Positions 16,979 through 25,467 of a DNA stretch of 64,000 nt are shown here, one piece after another. The position numbers were made by a program, and so were the translations under genes. The DNA comes from Streptomyces prunicolor NBRC 13075. GTDB lineage: Bacteria > Actinomycetota > Actinomycetes > Streptomycetales > Streptomycetaceae. Each line of letters begins with the position of its first letter. Within the stretch, counting starts at the first letter, position 1. The notes under the pieces were generated by a model, which was not told the DNA's origin, did not search any database, and worked only from the letters and a program-made list of their open reading frames with translations. Where the stretch lies: contig NZ_BARF01000064.1 of assembly GCF_000367365.1 (NCBI RefSeq), positions 1-64,000 of the forward strand, given 5' to 3'.

Positions 16979-17233
16979 ATGGATCGCATCAAGCCGCGTA
17001 TGAGCGTCTACAACGGCATGCCCGCGCGGGACTTGGGAAGCGAAGGCTGGCACAAGCCGTGGAGCGGCGGCAACGGCGGCAACTGCCTGGAGGCGATGAA
17101 GCTCGCCGACGGCCGGATCGCCGTCCGCCAGTCCACCGACCCGGACGGGCCGGCCCTGATCTACACGACCGACGAGATGACGGCCTTCATCGAGGGAGCG
17201 AAAGCGGGCGAGGCGGATTTCCTGCTCTCCTGA
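16979..17233 (+). CDS. DUF397 small regulatory protein
   Basis: The 84-aa protein shows the DUF397 pattern: W-x-K-x-W-SGGNGGNCLEAM, then GRIAVRQSTDPDGPALIYTTDEMTAFIEGAKAGEADFL. The start codon follows directly on the upstream stop, so it is in one operon with the HTH gene. Members are thought to bind and modulate their HTH partner. Confidence 0.9.
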   Translation: MDRIKPRMSVYNGMPARDLGSEGWHKPWSGGNGGNCLEAMKLADGRIAVRQSTDPDGPALIYTTDEMTAFIEGAKAGEADFLLS

Positions 17234-17325
17234 CCGGCCTGTGCTGAATGCTTTTTCCTTACCCAACCTCCTTATTTTGGTACTGACTTGAGCACATGTT
17301 GCTGTAACGGCTTATGGAGCACGTC

Positions 17326-18129
17326 ATGACAGGGCGGCCCACCGACGGGATCGACACCAGCAGGCCCCACCCCGCCCGTATGTACGACTGGTATCTCGGC
17401 GGCAAGGACAACTACCCCGTCGACGAGGAGATGGGCCGCCAGATGCTCGCCCTCGACCCGAGGGTGCCGGTCATGGCACGTGTCAACCGCGCGTTCATGC
17501 ACCGGGCCACCCGCTGGCTCACCGAGCACGGCGTACGGCAGTTCCTGGACATCGGCACGGGCATTCCGACCGAGCCGAACCTGCACCAGGTCGCGCAGGC
17601 CATCGCGCCCGAGGCACGTGTCGTCTACTGCGACAACGACCCGGTCGTGCTGGCCCATTCGGCGGCCCTGCTGCACGGCACACCCGAGGGTGCGACCGCG
17701 TATCTGCAGGCCGACGTGCGCGAGCCCGATGCCGTCATCGAGGGCGCGCGAGCGGTCCTCGACTTCACCCGGCCCGTCGCCCTGTCCCTCGTCGCGCTGC
17801 TGCACTTCGTCCCCGACGAGGACGGCGCGCACGAGCTGGTCGACGGCCTGCTGTCCCAACTCCCCACCGGCAGCTACCTGATGATGACCCACGCCACCGC
17901 CGACTTCACCCCGGAGGAGTCGACGGCGGCGGTCGAGAAGCTCACGGCGGCGGGCATCACCCTGGCACTGCGCTCCCGCGCCGGCTTCGCCCGCTTCTTC
18001 ACCGGCCTCGACCTGGTCGAGCCGGGCGTCGCGGTGATCGACCGGTGGCATCCGGAGCTGGGCGAGGTGGTGCCGGGGCAGGAGGACGGGGTGATTCCGG
18101 GGTACGGGGCGGTGGGCCGCAAGCCCTGA
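17326..18129 (+). CDS. SAM-dependent methyltransferase, DUF574 family
   Basis: The 267-aa product matches the actinomycete-specific DUF574/Methyltransf_19 family. Conserved blocks are HPARMYDWYLGGKDNYPVD, MARVNRAFMHRA, QFLDIGTGIPTEPNLHQVA (SAM-binding) and VVYCDNDPVVLAH. The ATG at 17326 is chosen over 17314 because GGAG lies 6 nt before it. Members often sit near DUF5753/DUF397 regulators, as here. The substrate is unknown. The AT-rich 17250-17310 segment probably carries its promoter. Confidence 0.85.
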   Translation: MTGRPTDGIDTSRPHPARMYDWYLGGKDNYPVDEEMGRQMLALDPRVPVMARVNRAFMHRATRWLTEHGVRQFLDIGTGIPTEPNLHQVAQAIAPEARVVYCDNDPVVLAHSAALLHGTPEGATAYLQADVREPDAVIEGARAVLDFTRPVALSLVALLHFVPDEDGAHELVDGLLSQLPTGSYLMMTHATADFTPEESTAAVEKLTAAGITLALRSRAGFARFFTGLDLVEPGVAVIDRWHPELGEVVPGQEDGVIPGYGAVGRKP

Positions 18130-18147
18130 GGCCCCTGACGCGCTGCT

Positions 18148-18849
18148 TCAGAACCACGACAGCATGCGGCGCGGCGCGTCCACCAGCTGACTGACGGCGA
18201 CCACCGGCAACGGCGGTTGCTCCGGTGGGCCTGGTCCCGGCCCGAGGCTCAGCGCGTAGTAGATCTGCTCGATCGACGGCGGTCCGACGGCGAGATTCCG
18301 CCGGACCGCCCGCGCCGACGACGCCTCCCCGGTCCGTACGAGATACGCCGCCGCCATCGTTCCCGTACGGCCCACCCCCGCACCGCAGTGCACGAACACC
18401 GGCCCGCCCGCCGACGCGACGACGTCGAGAAACCGCCCCACCTGTGCGGGAGTTGGCGTCTGCCCGTCACGGATGGGCAGTCGTACGACGTCCAGCCCGG
18501 CCCTGCCCGGTGCGGCGAGCTGTGCCGCGCTCAGGTCCTCGGCCCGTAGATCCACGACCGTGGTGAAGCCGAGGCGGGCCAACTCCCGGTAGCCGCCGGG
18601 GGATGGAGCGGCACCTCGCCACAACTTGCCCTCGGTGTCGACGGGTTGGAAGTGGTGGATGCCCTGCACGGTACGGGTCCCCGGAGGTGGCGGGGTCTCC
18701 TCGCGCGCCCAGTACGACAACGCGAGGATGCCCAGCGCGCCGGTGGCCCATAGGGCGACATAGCCGAGGGTGACGGCGAGGAGCAGCCTCATCGCGCGTC
18801 TGGGCAGGCGGAGTTGGGGTGAGGGAGCGGGTGCGGGAACGGTTGCCAT
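18148..18849 (-). CDS. Membrane-anchored protein tyrosine/dual-specificity phosphatase
   Basis: The 233-aa protein has one N-terminal membrane segment (LLLAVTLGYVALWATGALGILAL, cited by its first part at about residues 22-44). A DSP-type domain follows with the catalytic loop VHCGAGVGRTG (Cys nucleophile, Arg) and an upstream general-acid candidate in LPIRDGQTP. YRELARLGFTTVVDLR is typical of the fold. It could dephosphorylate Tyr/Ser/Thr proteins or phosphoinositides. The orientation of the domain relative to the membrane cannot be settled. Confidence 0.8.
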   Translation of the reverse strand: MATVPAPAPSPQLRLPRRAMRLLLAVTLGYVALWATGALGILALSYWAREETPPPPGTRTVQGIHHFQPVDTEGKLWRGAAPSPGGYRELARLGFTTVVDLRAEDLSAAQLAAPGRAGLDVVRLPIRDGQTPTPAQVGRFLDVVASAGGPVFVHCGAGVGRTGTMAAAYLVRTGEASSARAVRRNLAVGPPSIEQIYYALSLGPGPGPPEQPPLPVVAVSQLVDAPRRMLSWF

Positions 18850-18913
18850 GGGCGACCCGGGGTGCTCGGGGACGGGGGCGCCTTGGCATCGTGCGTCCGG
18901 ATTGCGGGTGGGG

Positions 18914-19990
18914 TCAGTCGTCGTCCGCGTCCGTGTCGCCCATGCCCATCACCGTGAGGTGGGCGCGGTCGAGGGCCGCGTCCTCCAGGCAGCCGCGCAG
19001 CCGCATACGGTCGTGTTCGGCGAGCGCGGGCCGCACGACCCCGGCGAACATGCCGTCGCCGAGGCTGCCGAGCGTGGCGTGGTTCAACGGCACGGAGGTG
19101 GAGTCACGGCAGCGCTCCCAGACCTGCTGCGCGGCGAGCGCCTGCCGTTCGACGGTCATGTCCGCGCCCTGCACGTCGACTTGGACGAGTACCGAGGTCG
19201 CCTCGGAGCCGCTTGCGCTCTGTTCCCGGGTCTGGGTGAGATCGGCGAGCCCCACGACGAGCGCGGCGAGCAGCGCGGCTCCGACGACACCGACGACGGC
19301 CATCCGGGCGGCGCGGCCCTTGGTACGCCGGGCCAGCCGCCGTAGTTCGGAGCGGGTGAGCAGCGCGTCGGCGGTCGGCGGTTCGGTGCGCAGCAGCCGT
19401 CCCCGTCGGCTCAACCAGTAGTTGGTACCGGCCTGTTCACCGCTGACCAGAGTGTCAGGACCGCCGCGCACCGCGCTCACCAGCATCCGGTCGGCCCGCC
19501 CCTCCACGGGATCGGCACCGAACATCACCCCGCCGACCCGCGCCGCCGGCATCGGCTGCACCAGCACCGCCATCGGCGCGATGGACCCGTCGGGCCGGTG
19601 CGCCGAATCGAGCACGGTCCGCACGGCCGTAGCGAAGGCGGACCAGCCGCGTACATCGAGCACAGAGGCGAACTGCCCGGCCAGAGAAGACAGTTCGGTG
19701 TCCTCCTGCGGCGAGGAGGACCGTACGACGAGGGGCAGCGCGCCGGAATCGGAGAGGTCCCGCCAGGCGCGGCGCAGGGTGGCGGGGTCGTCGCCCGCGC
19801 CCTCCGGGATCACGAACCCGGGAAGCACCGGCAGTCCGGCACGGGCCGCACGGGCGAGGTTCGCCGCCTTGGAGCCGGCGAACAGGGGCTCTGTCGCGGT
19901 GAGTTGATCGAGGGGGACGGCGGCGTCCGGGCGGTACGCCCCCGCCGCTTCCCGCGCGCCCTCGCCATGACGTTCGTCGAGCGTCGTCAT
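18914..19990 (-). CDS. PEP/pyruvate-binding domain fused to a membrane-anchored domain
   Basis: Residues 1-225 of this 358-aa protein resemble the N-terminal ATP-binding domain of PEP synthase/PPDK: FAGSKAANLARAARAGLPVLPGFV, LPLVVRSSSPQEDTELSSLAG, VLVQPMPAARVGGVMFGADP. The swivelling phospho-His domain and PEP-binding barrel are absent. Instead a membrane helix follows (about 230-252), then about 100 extracytoplasmic residues ending in acidic TDADDD. The junction falls at LLTRSELRRLARRTKG, where PEP synthases run into the FG-PQDIEWA region. The ATG at 19990 has GGAGG upstream. It is either a gene fusion or a streptomycete-specific family. Confidence 0.6.
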   Translation of the reverse strand: MTTLDERHGEGAREAAGAYRPDAAVPLDQLTATEPLFAGSKAANLARAARAGLPVLPGFVIPEGAGDDPATLRRAWRDLSDSGALPLVVRSSSPQEDTELSSLAGQFASVLDVRGWSAFATAVRTVLDSAHRPDGSIAPMAVLVQPMPAARVGGVMFGADPVEGRADRMLVSAVRGGPDTLVSGEQAGTNYWLSRRGRLLRTEPPTADALLTRSELRRLARRTKGRAARMAVVGVVGAALLAALVVGLADLTQTREQSASGSEATSVLVQVDVQGADMTVERQALAAQQVWERCRDSTSVPLNHATLGSLGDGMFAGVVRPALAEHDRMRLRGCLEDAALDRAHLTVMGMGDTDADDD

Positions 19991-20322
19991 CAACACCCTC
20001 CAGGACCGACCGCCAACAGGGGGGGACGCGCGGGGGTGGCCCTGCGCCTGACGACGGAACGAAGGATGGGGGCGCGCGGCGCCCGACCCACCCCGGGTCG
20101 ACCACGACTCGCCTCCTACGCCGATGATCCCACCGGCGTTCGGTTCTGCGGCGACCGGAAGACACTTTCCGGCCCGCCGCGGGGGGATTTCGTGAGCCGG
20201 GAGGAGAACGGGCCGGGCGGCTCGTACCTGCGCAGTACGTCCCGTCTCCTCCCTAGGCGCGAGTCCTTAGGTGTGGGTCCTTAGGCGAGAGTCTTTAGGC
20301 GCGCGCGGGGGAGTGCGACCGC
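19991..20322. other. Intergenic region with 14-bp tandem repeats
   Basis: 332 bp upstream of the PEP-domain fusion gene and downstream of the MocR gene. It holds the ribosome-binding site for the fusion gene, a GC-rich leader, and four 14-bp repeats at 20251-20306. No gene is supported. Confidence 0.6.
20251..20306. repeat. 14-bp tandem repeat, four units
   Basis: Units at 20251, 20265, 20279 and 20293 have consensus CCTTAGGCGCGAGT with a CTTAGG/CCTAGG core. The array ends 17 nt before the 3' end of the MocR gene. The 14-nt period is not frame-preserving, so it is probably non-coding. Confidence 0.8.
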
Positions 20323-21786
20323 TCATCCGGCGGCAGGGACTCCCGCCGACCCGTCCGGCGGGAGCACCTCGCACAGCGCCTCCAACGCGGCTGCGAACGC
20401 GGCCTCCGAGGGCGTCGCGTACCCCACGACCAGGCCGTCCTGGTCCGCAGTCGCCGCTTCCGGATGCCGGAAGTCGGCGAGCCCGTCCAGCGCGACGCCC
20501 TGCCACGCGGCGGCCTTGAGGGCGGTGCGCTCCGTGCCGGGCGGCAGCCGCAGCACCGCGTGCAGGCCCGCCGCGACCCCGGTGACCTCGATGTGCGGGG
20601 CCCGCGCGGCGAGCGCCGCCACGAGACGGTCACGGCGGCTCCGGTACCGCTGCCGCATCCGCCGCACATGACGGTCGTAGGACCCCGACACGATGAGGTC
20701 GGCGAGGCTCAGCTGGTCGAGGACGCTCGCCCAGGCCTCGCGTTCGCCCTTGGTCGTGAGCACGCCCTCGACGTACCGCTCCGGCAGCACCATCCAGCCC
20801 AGGCGCAGCGCGGGCGACAGGCTCTTGCTGACCGAGCCGAGGAGGATCACCCGCTCCGGGTCGAGCCCCTGGAGCGCCCCGACGGGTTTGCGGTCGTAGC
20901 GGAACTCCCCGTCGTAGTCGTCCTCCAGGACCACCCCGCCCTGCGCGCGTGCCCAGTCGACGACGGCGGTCCTGCGCTCGGCGTGCAGGGGGCCGCCGGT
21001 CGGGAACTGGTGCGCGGGTGTGAGCAGTACGGCCCGCTCCCTCGTCAACTCCTCGACGCACGCGCCGTGTTCGTCGACCGGCAGCGGCACGGTCCGGACG
21101 CCGGCCGTCCGCAGCAACTCCCGGTGGAAGCCGAGTCCGTACGACTCCACGGCCAGCGGTCCGCGCAACGGCCCGCCGCCGCCCTGGCCGAACAGCAGCC
21201 GCAGCCCGTGCGCGAAGCCGGAGCAGATCACGATCCGGTCGGGTGCGGTCCGTACGCCACGCACGCGTGCCAGATACTCCGTGAGCGCCTCCCGCAACTC
21301 GACCCGGCCGGCCGGGTCGCCGGGCCCGAACACCTCGTCCGGTGCCTGCTGGAGCGCCCGCCGGTAGGACGCGAGCCAGGCCGCACGCGGGAACGCCGAC
21401 GCGTCGGGCGTGCCCTGACGGAGGTCGTGCCGGGGCGCACGCGCGCGTGGAGGTGCCGTAACCGGGCCTTTCACGGCGTGTCGCATCGGCTGCGCCCGCA
21501 GCGGCCGAGCTCTCTCGGCCACCCGGGTGCCCGAGCCCTGGCGCGCGGTCAGCCAGCCCTCCGCGACGAGTTCCGCGTACGCGTCCGCGACCGTGTTGCG
21601 GGCGACCCCCAGGTCCTCGGCGAGCGAGCGGTACGGCGGCAGCCGGGTGCCCGGGGCGAGCCGCCCGCCGCGCACGGCCGCCCGCAGCGCGTCGATGAGC
21701 GCGGCCCGCCGTCCACCGCTCCCGGACAGCTCCAGATGCAGATCGGCGCCGATCCGCTCCGCGGAATTGACCCACGATTTCGCCAT
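20323..21786 (-). CDS. MocR/GabR-type regulator (GntR HTH + aminotransferase fold)
   Basis: The 487-aa protein joins a winged-helix GntR domain to a class-I aminotransferase domain that binds PLP. The first has LRAAVRGGRLAPGTRLPPYRSLAEDLGVARNTV and WLTARQGSGT; the second has LEDDYDGEFRYDRKP and the PLP lysine in LGSVSKSLSPALRLGW. It is divergent from an AhpD-like gene only 46 bp away, with an inverted repeat between them. MocR members usually activate the divergent gene, so the AhpD-like gene is the likely target. Confidence 0.9.
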   Translation of the reverse strand: MAKSWVNSAERIGADLHLELSGSGGRRAALIDALRAAVRGGRLAPGTRLPPYRSLAEDLGVARNTVADAYAELVAEGWLTARQGSGTRVAERARPLRAQPMRHAVKGPVTAPPRARAPRHDLRQGTPDASAFPRAAWLASYRRALQQAPDEVFGPGDPAGRVELREALTEYLARVRGVRTAPDRIVICSGFAHGLRLLFGQGGGGPLRGPLAVESYGLGFHRELLRTAGVRTVPLPVDEHGACVEELTRERAVLLTPAHQFPTGGPLHAERRTAVVDWARAQGGVVLEDDYDGEFRYDRKPVGALQGLDPERVILLGSVSKSLSPALRLGWMVLPERYVEGVLTTKGEREAWASVLDQLSLADLIVSGSYDRHVRRMRQRYRSRRDRLVAALAARAPHIEVTGVAAGLHAVLRLPPGTERTALKAAAWQGVALDGLADFRHPEAATADQDGLVVGYATPSEAAFAAALEALCEVLPPDGSAGVPAAG

Positions 21787-21814
21787 GGAAATGCACCCTA
21801 CAGTGGGTCTTTCC
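21787..21814. promoter_or_regulatory. Inverted-repeat operator between MocR and AhpD-like genes
   Basis: GGAAA-tgc-ACCC-tacagt-GGGT-c-TTTCC forms a two-block inverted repeat covering most of the 46-bp gap, starting right at the MocR ATG. A TAGATT -10 for the AhpD-like gene lies at 21821-21826, 6 nt before its ATG. Confidence 0.55.
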
Positions 21815-21832
21815 GGCTCGTAGATTCATCAC

Positions 21833-22342
21833 ATGACGACGAACACGACGACAAACGAGGCGACGACCACGCACGCTGATGTCAGTGCCACGGCGGCCCG
21901 CATCGACCTCGCGAAGGCCGCCCCGAAGGTCTTCCGCGCCCTCATCGGCTTCGACGCCGCCGCCCGCGAGGGCATCGACCCGGCCCTGGTCGAGCTGATC
22001 CAGATCCGCGCCTCGCACCTCAACCACTGCGCGTACTGCCTGCACATGCACACGAACGACGCCCGCAAGGCCGGCGAGAGCGAGGACCGGCTGCACATGG
22101 TCGCCGTGTGGCGCGAGGCCCGGCACTTCTTCACGGAGCGCGAACAGGCCGCCCTCGCCCTCACGGAGGCGGTGACCCTGGTGGCCGACGGCGGTGTCCC
22201 GGACGACGTCTACGCGCAGGCGGCGGCCCACTTCGACGAGCGGGAACTGGCCCACGTCCTCGCCCTGATCCTCACCATCAACACCTGGAACAGGGTGGCC
22301 CTGTCGACCGCGAAGGTGGCGGGCACGGACCAGCGCCGCTGA
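21833..22342 (+). CDS. Carboxymuconolactone decarboxylase/AhpD-family protein
   Basis: The 169-aa protein carries the AhpD-like motif in LIQIRASHLNHCAYCLHMHTNDARKAGES. The C-x-x-C with a nearby His forms a peroxidase-type active site. It would reduce peroxides or act as a redox partner. The ATG has no Shine-Dalgarno and a TAGATT -10 at 6 nt, suggesting a leaderless message under control of the divergent MocR regulator. Confidence 0.85.
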   Translation: MTTNTTTNEATTTHADVSATAARIDLAKAAPKVFRALIGFDAAAREGIDPALVELIQIRASHLNHCAYCLHMHTNDARKAGESEDRLHMVAVWREARHFFTEREQAALALTEAVTLVADGGVPDDVYAQAAAHFDERELAHVLALILTINTWNRVALSTAKVAGTDQRR

Positions 22343-22351
22343 GCCGCCGGT

Positions 22352-23839
22352 TCACACCACCATCGGGCGGTCGTACGGCCCGATGGGGGCCGGGAGTTGG
22401 GAACTCCCCGTCAGATATCGGTCGACGGCCGCCGCCACCGCCCGCCCCTCCGCGATCGCCCACACGATCAGCGACTGCCCCCGCGCCGCGTCCCCGGCGA
22501 CGAACACCCCGCGCGCACTGGTCGCGAAGTCCGCGTCCCGGGTGATCGTGCCGCGCGGTGCCATCGCCAGCCGCAGCTGATCGATGAGTCCGTCGTCCCG
22601 GTCGGGCCCGGAGAACCCGAGGGCGAGCAGTACGAGATCGGCGGGCAGGCTGCGCCCGGAACCGTCCAACGGCCGCCGCTGCGCGTCGACTTCGACCAGG
22701 TACAAGGACCGCACGTGCCCGTCCCCGTCACCCTCGAAGTGGAGTGTCGACGCCGAGAACAGCCGCGCGTCCGCGTCCGCCGCCGGAGCCGTCTCCAAGT
22801 CCCGCGCCTCCTCGTGCGCGGCCGACAGCCGATAGATCTTCGGATACGTCGGCCAGGGCTCCGCGTCCTCGTCGCGCTCGGTGTCCGGCTGGGCGTAGAT
22901 GTCCAACTGCGTGACGGACGCGGCCCCTTCACGCACCGCGGTACCGAGGCAATCGGCCCCCGTGTCACCGCCGCCCACGATCACGACATGCTTCCCGGCG
23001 GCGGAGACCGGGGACTCGGTCAAGTCCCCCTCGCACACCCGGTTGGCCAGCGGCAGGTACTCCATCGCCTGGTGGATGCCGGTCAACTCCCGTCCCGGCA
23101 CGTCCAGTTCACGCCAGGCCGTCGCTCCCGTGGCGATCACCACGGCGTCGTAGCGCGCCCGTAGGTCGGCCGCCCCGATGTCCCGCCCGACCGTCGTCGA
23201 CGTACGGAACTTGGTGCCCTCGGCGCGCATCTGCTCCAGCCGCCGTTCGAGATGCCGTTTCTCCATCTTGAACTCGGGGATGCCGTACCGCATCAGGCCG
23301 CCGAGCCGGTCGTCGCGCTCGTACACGGCGACCGTGTGCCCGGCCCGCGTCAACTGCTGTGCCGCGGCGAGGCCGGTGGGCCCGGAGCCGATCACCGCGA
23401 CGGTCCGCCCGGACAATCGGTCCGGCGGTCTCGGTGGCGCGAAACCGTCGCTCCAGGCGCGGTCGGCGATGGCCACCTCGACGTTCTTGATGGTGACGGC
23501 GGGCTGGTTGATGGCGAGCACGCACCCCGCCTCGCACGGCGCCGGGCACAACCGCCCGGTGAACTCGGGGAAGTTGTTGGTGGCGTGCAGCCGGTCGGCC
23601 GCCGCCCGCCAGTCGTCCCGACTGACCAGATCGTTCCACTCGGGGATCAGGTTCCCGAGCGGACAGGCGTCGTGGCAGAACGGGACACCGCAGTCCATGC
23701 ACCGGTCGGCCTGTCTGCTGACGATCGGCAGCAGCGCGCCCGGGACGTACACCTCGTCCCAGTCCCGCACCCGCTCCTCGACCGGCCTGCGGGGCCACTC
23801 TTCGCGCGGGGTGGTCATAAAACCCTTGGGATCCGCCAT
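22352..23839 (-). CDS. gltD: Glutamate synthase small-subunit-type oxidoreductase
   Basis: The 495-aa protein has an N-terminal ferredoxin-like 4Fe-4S region (CMDCGVPFC, then CPLGNLIPEW and CPAPCEAGCVL). Two nucleotide-binding motifs follow (VIGSGPTGLAAAQQL for FAD, VIVGGGDTGADCLGTA for NADPH) and a C-terminal VFVAGDAARGQSLIVWAI. It transfers electrons from NADPH to the GltB large subunit in glutamate synthesis. No gltB is adjacent, unlike the usual gltBD operon, so it may be a second copy or serve another partner. The ATG at 23839 has GGAAG at good spacing and begins at the conserved MADPKGF. Confidence 0.88.
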   Translation of the reverse strand: MADPKGFMTTPREEWPRRPVEERVRDWDEVYVPGALLPIVSRQADRCMDCGVPFCHDACPLGNLIPEWNDLVSRDDWRAAADRLHATNNFPEFTGRLCPAPCEAGCVLAINQPAVTIKNVEVAIADRAWSDGFAPPRPPDRLSGRTVAVIGSGPTGLAAAQQLTRAGHTVAVYERDDRLGGLMRYGIPEFKMEKRHLERRLEQMRAEGTKFRTSTTVGRDIGAADLRARYDAVVIATGATAWRELDVPGRELTGIHQAMEYLPLANRVCEGDLTESPVSAAGKHVVIVGGGDTGADCLGTAVREGAASVTQLDIYAQPDTERDEDAEPWPTYPKIYRLSAAHEEARDLETAPAADADARLFSASTLHFEGDGDGHVRSLYLVEVDAQRRPLDGSGRSLPADLVLLALGFSGPDRDDGLIDQLRLAMAPRGTITRDADFATSARGVFVAGDAARGQSLIVWAIAEGRAVAAAVDRYLTGSSQLPAPIGPYDRPMVV

Positions 23840-24018
23840 GGCCGTCTTCCTTGCGTCCGCGTACGACAGGCCGTGCGTCATCGGGCGGCACTCTTTCAGC
23901 CACGATAAGGCCCCCGGGCCGGGCGTGCAGAGTGGGACGAGACGGCTTTCTCAAGCGGTCCCGTGGGCGGCTCCGCGGGCCCTCACCAGCCTTCGCTCAG
24001 GTGATCATGTGGTTTCTC

Positions 24019-24498
24019 TCAGGTGAGAGCCAGCATGTACACCAGCGCGGCGGCGGCCGAGGCACCCGCGCGGACGTGGTTCCACATCGTCCACTCGCGT
24101 AGGTACGTCGGCCAGTACGCGGCGGCCTCCGGTGTCCCCGGGTCCAGCTTGAGCAGCGCTTCGTTGCGGGGCACGTTCGCGACGAGGGTCAGCCCGAACG
24201 CCCCGAACAGATACAGCGCGCTCCCCAGCAGCAGCTCCACGGTGCCCTGATCCGGCCACAGCACGAACGTCACCACCGCGATCACCGCGCACAGCACCGC
24301 GGAACCGGCGAACAGCACCATGAAGACGGGCGTCATCGCCGCCGTGTTGATCGCGTTCATCGCGGCGACCCCCTGCGCGGGCGGCAACTCGGCCAGCCCT
24401 CGCATGACCAGCACGGAGAAGGCACAGAACACCCCGGCCATCACCCCGGTCACGAGCACCCCCAGAACCGTCAGGGTGACATACGGTTCACCGATCAT
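24019..24498 (-). CDS. DUF1772/anthrone-oxygenase-like membrane protein
   Basis: The 159-aa protein has four hydrophobic segments (VTLTVLGVLVTGVMAGVF; MTPVFMVLFAGSAVLCAVIA; LLLGSALYLFGAFGLTLVA; and the C-terminal AAAALVYMLAL). The conserved motifs are NVPRNEALLKLDP and WNHVRAGASAAAA. DUF1772 proteins are small integral membrane proteins of unclear function; a few relatives act as anthrone oxygenases. The ATG is chosen because the membrane region starts there; upstream residues are Arg/Gly noise. Confidence 0.75.
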   Translation of the reverse strand: MIGEPYVTLTVLGVLVTGVMAGVFCAFSVLVMRGLAELPPAQGVAAMNAINTAAMTPVFMVLFAGSAVLCAVIAVVTFVLWPDQGTVELLLGSALYLFGAFGLTLVANVPRNEALLKLDPGTPEAAAYWPTYLREWTMWNHVRAGASAAAALVYMLALT

Positions 24499-24688
24499 GC
24501 CGACACCAACTCCCGCCCGTAGAGCCGAGATCCTGCCCACCACCGACCACCGGGACAAGTCGATCCCGCCCCTGACCGGGTCACCATGGCCGAGAATCGC
24601 CGGGGCATAAGCGGACGTCCACGGGGCCCTCCGGGGGTGGCGCGTGGGACTGACCCGTAGGGCCGCCATCCCCTCACCCGCCATCCCC

Positions 24689-25423
24689 TCACCCTGCGTC
24701 CCTCTCCACCCTGGCCGCTGCCTCCGCCAGAACCCCGTCCTCCCGCCAGCCCTGGAGAACCCTCTCCACCCCCACCGAGATCCGCCGCCGCGCTTCATGT
24801 CGTGGCACCCCACTCATCAGCAACTGGTCGTAGGGCGTGTCCACATGCCGTACGGATGCCGCCACCGCCGAGACCACCGCCCCCTCCGACAACGCCCGCC
24901 CCGCCGCACTCCGCCCCACCCGCCCGCTGCCCCGCGCCGAGGCATGCGCGGCGACGGCCCGGGCCCGCGCCTCGGGGCAGCCGGGGAACAGCCGTCGTAT
25001 CTCCGCCGCGAACGCCTCCGCGAACCGCACGTCCTCCGCGGCCCGCCGCGCCGCGTCCCGCACCCGGCGCCGCCGCCGCGCCTCCGCGTCCGCCAGACAC
25101 CGCTCCTCGGCACGCGCGAGCCCCGCCTCCTCGACGAGAACGCCCTGCCGCTCGTACCGGCCCCGCCGCCGTTCCAACCGCACCACCACCGCCGACAGCC
25201 CACTCTCCTCCCGCGCCCTGCGCGTCAACGCCGTGTCCCCGCGCGGCAGGAACACCAGATGCCCGAGATCCGCGCAGTCCAGACACCGCGGCACCCCACC
25301 CTCGACGACCACCAACGGCAACGGCCCCCGCCGGCACTCGGCACAGTGCCGCTTCCTGAGCGGCTGAACAACGAGCGGTCCCCGGTGGGCGGGTGGAGTC
25401 ACGAGCGCTGCCGTACGAGACAT
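24689..25423 (-). CDS. DUF2293-domain protein
   Basis: This 244-aa Arg-rich protein carries near its N-terminus a small zinc-ribbon-like block (CAECRRGPLP...CLDCADLGHLVFLP) and in its C-terminal half the DUF2293 pattern (IRRLFPGCPEARARAVAAHA, then GSGRVGRSAAGR, VRHVDTPYDQLLMSGV, AR...VL..W). The biochemical role is unknown. The start MSRTAAL was chosen because the ATG 30 nt upstream overlaps its own ribosome-binding site. Confidence 0.75.
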   Translation of the reverse strand: MSRTAALVTPPAHRGPLVVQPLRKRHCAECRRGPLPLVVVEGGVPRCLDCADLGHLVFLPRGDTALTRRAREESGLSAVVVRLERRRGRYERQGVLVEEAGLARAEERCLADAEARRRRRVRDAARRAAEDVRFAEAFAAEIRRLFPGCPEARARAVAAHASARGSGRVGRSAAGRALSEGAVVSAVAASVRHVDTPYDQLLMSGVPRHEARRRISVGVERVLQGWREDGVLAEAAARVERDAG

Positions 25424-25467
25424 ACGAGAGGTATTCCCTTCTGCCGGGCGCATCTCCCCTGTCTCTC

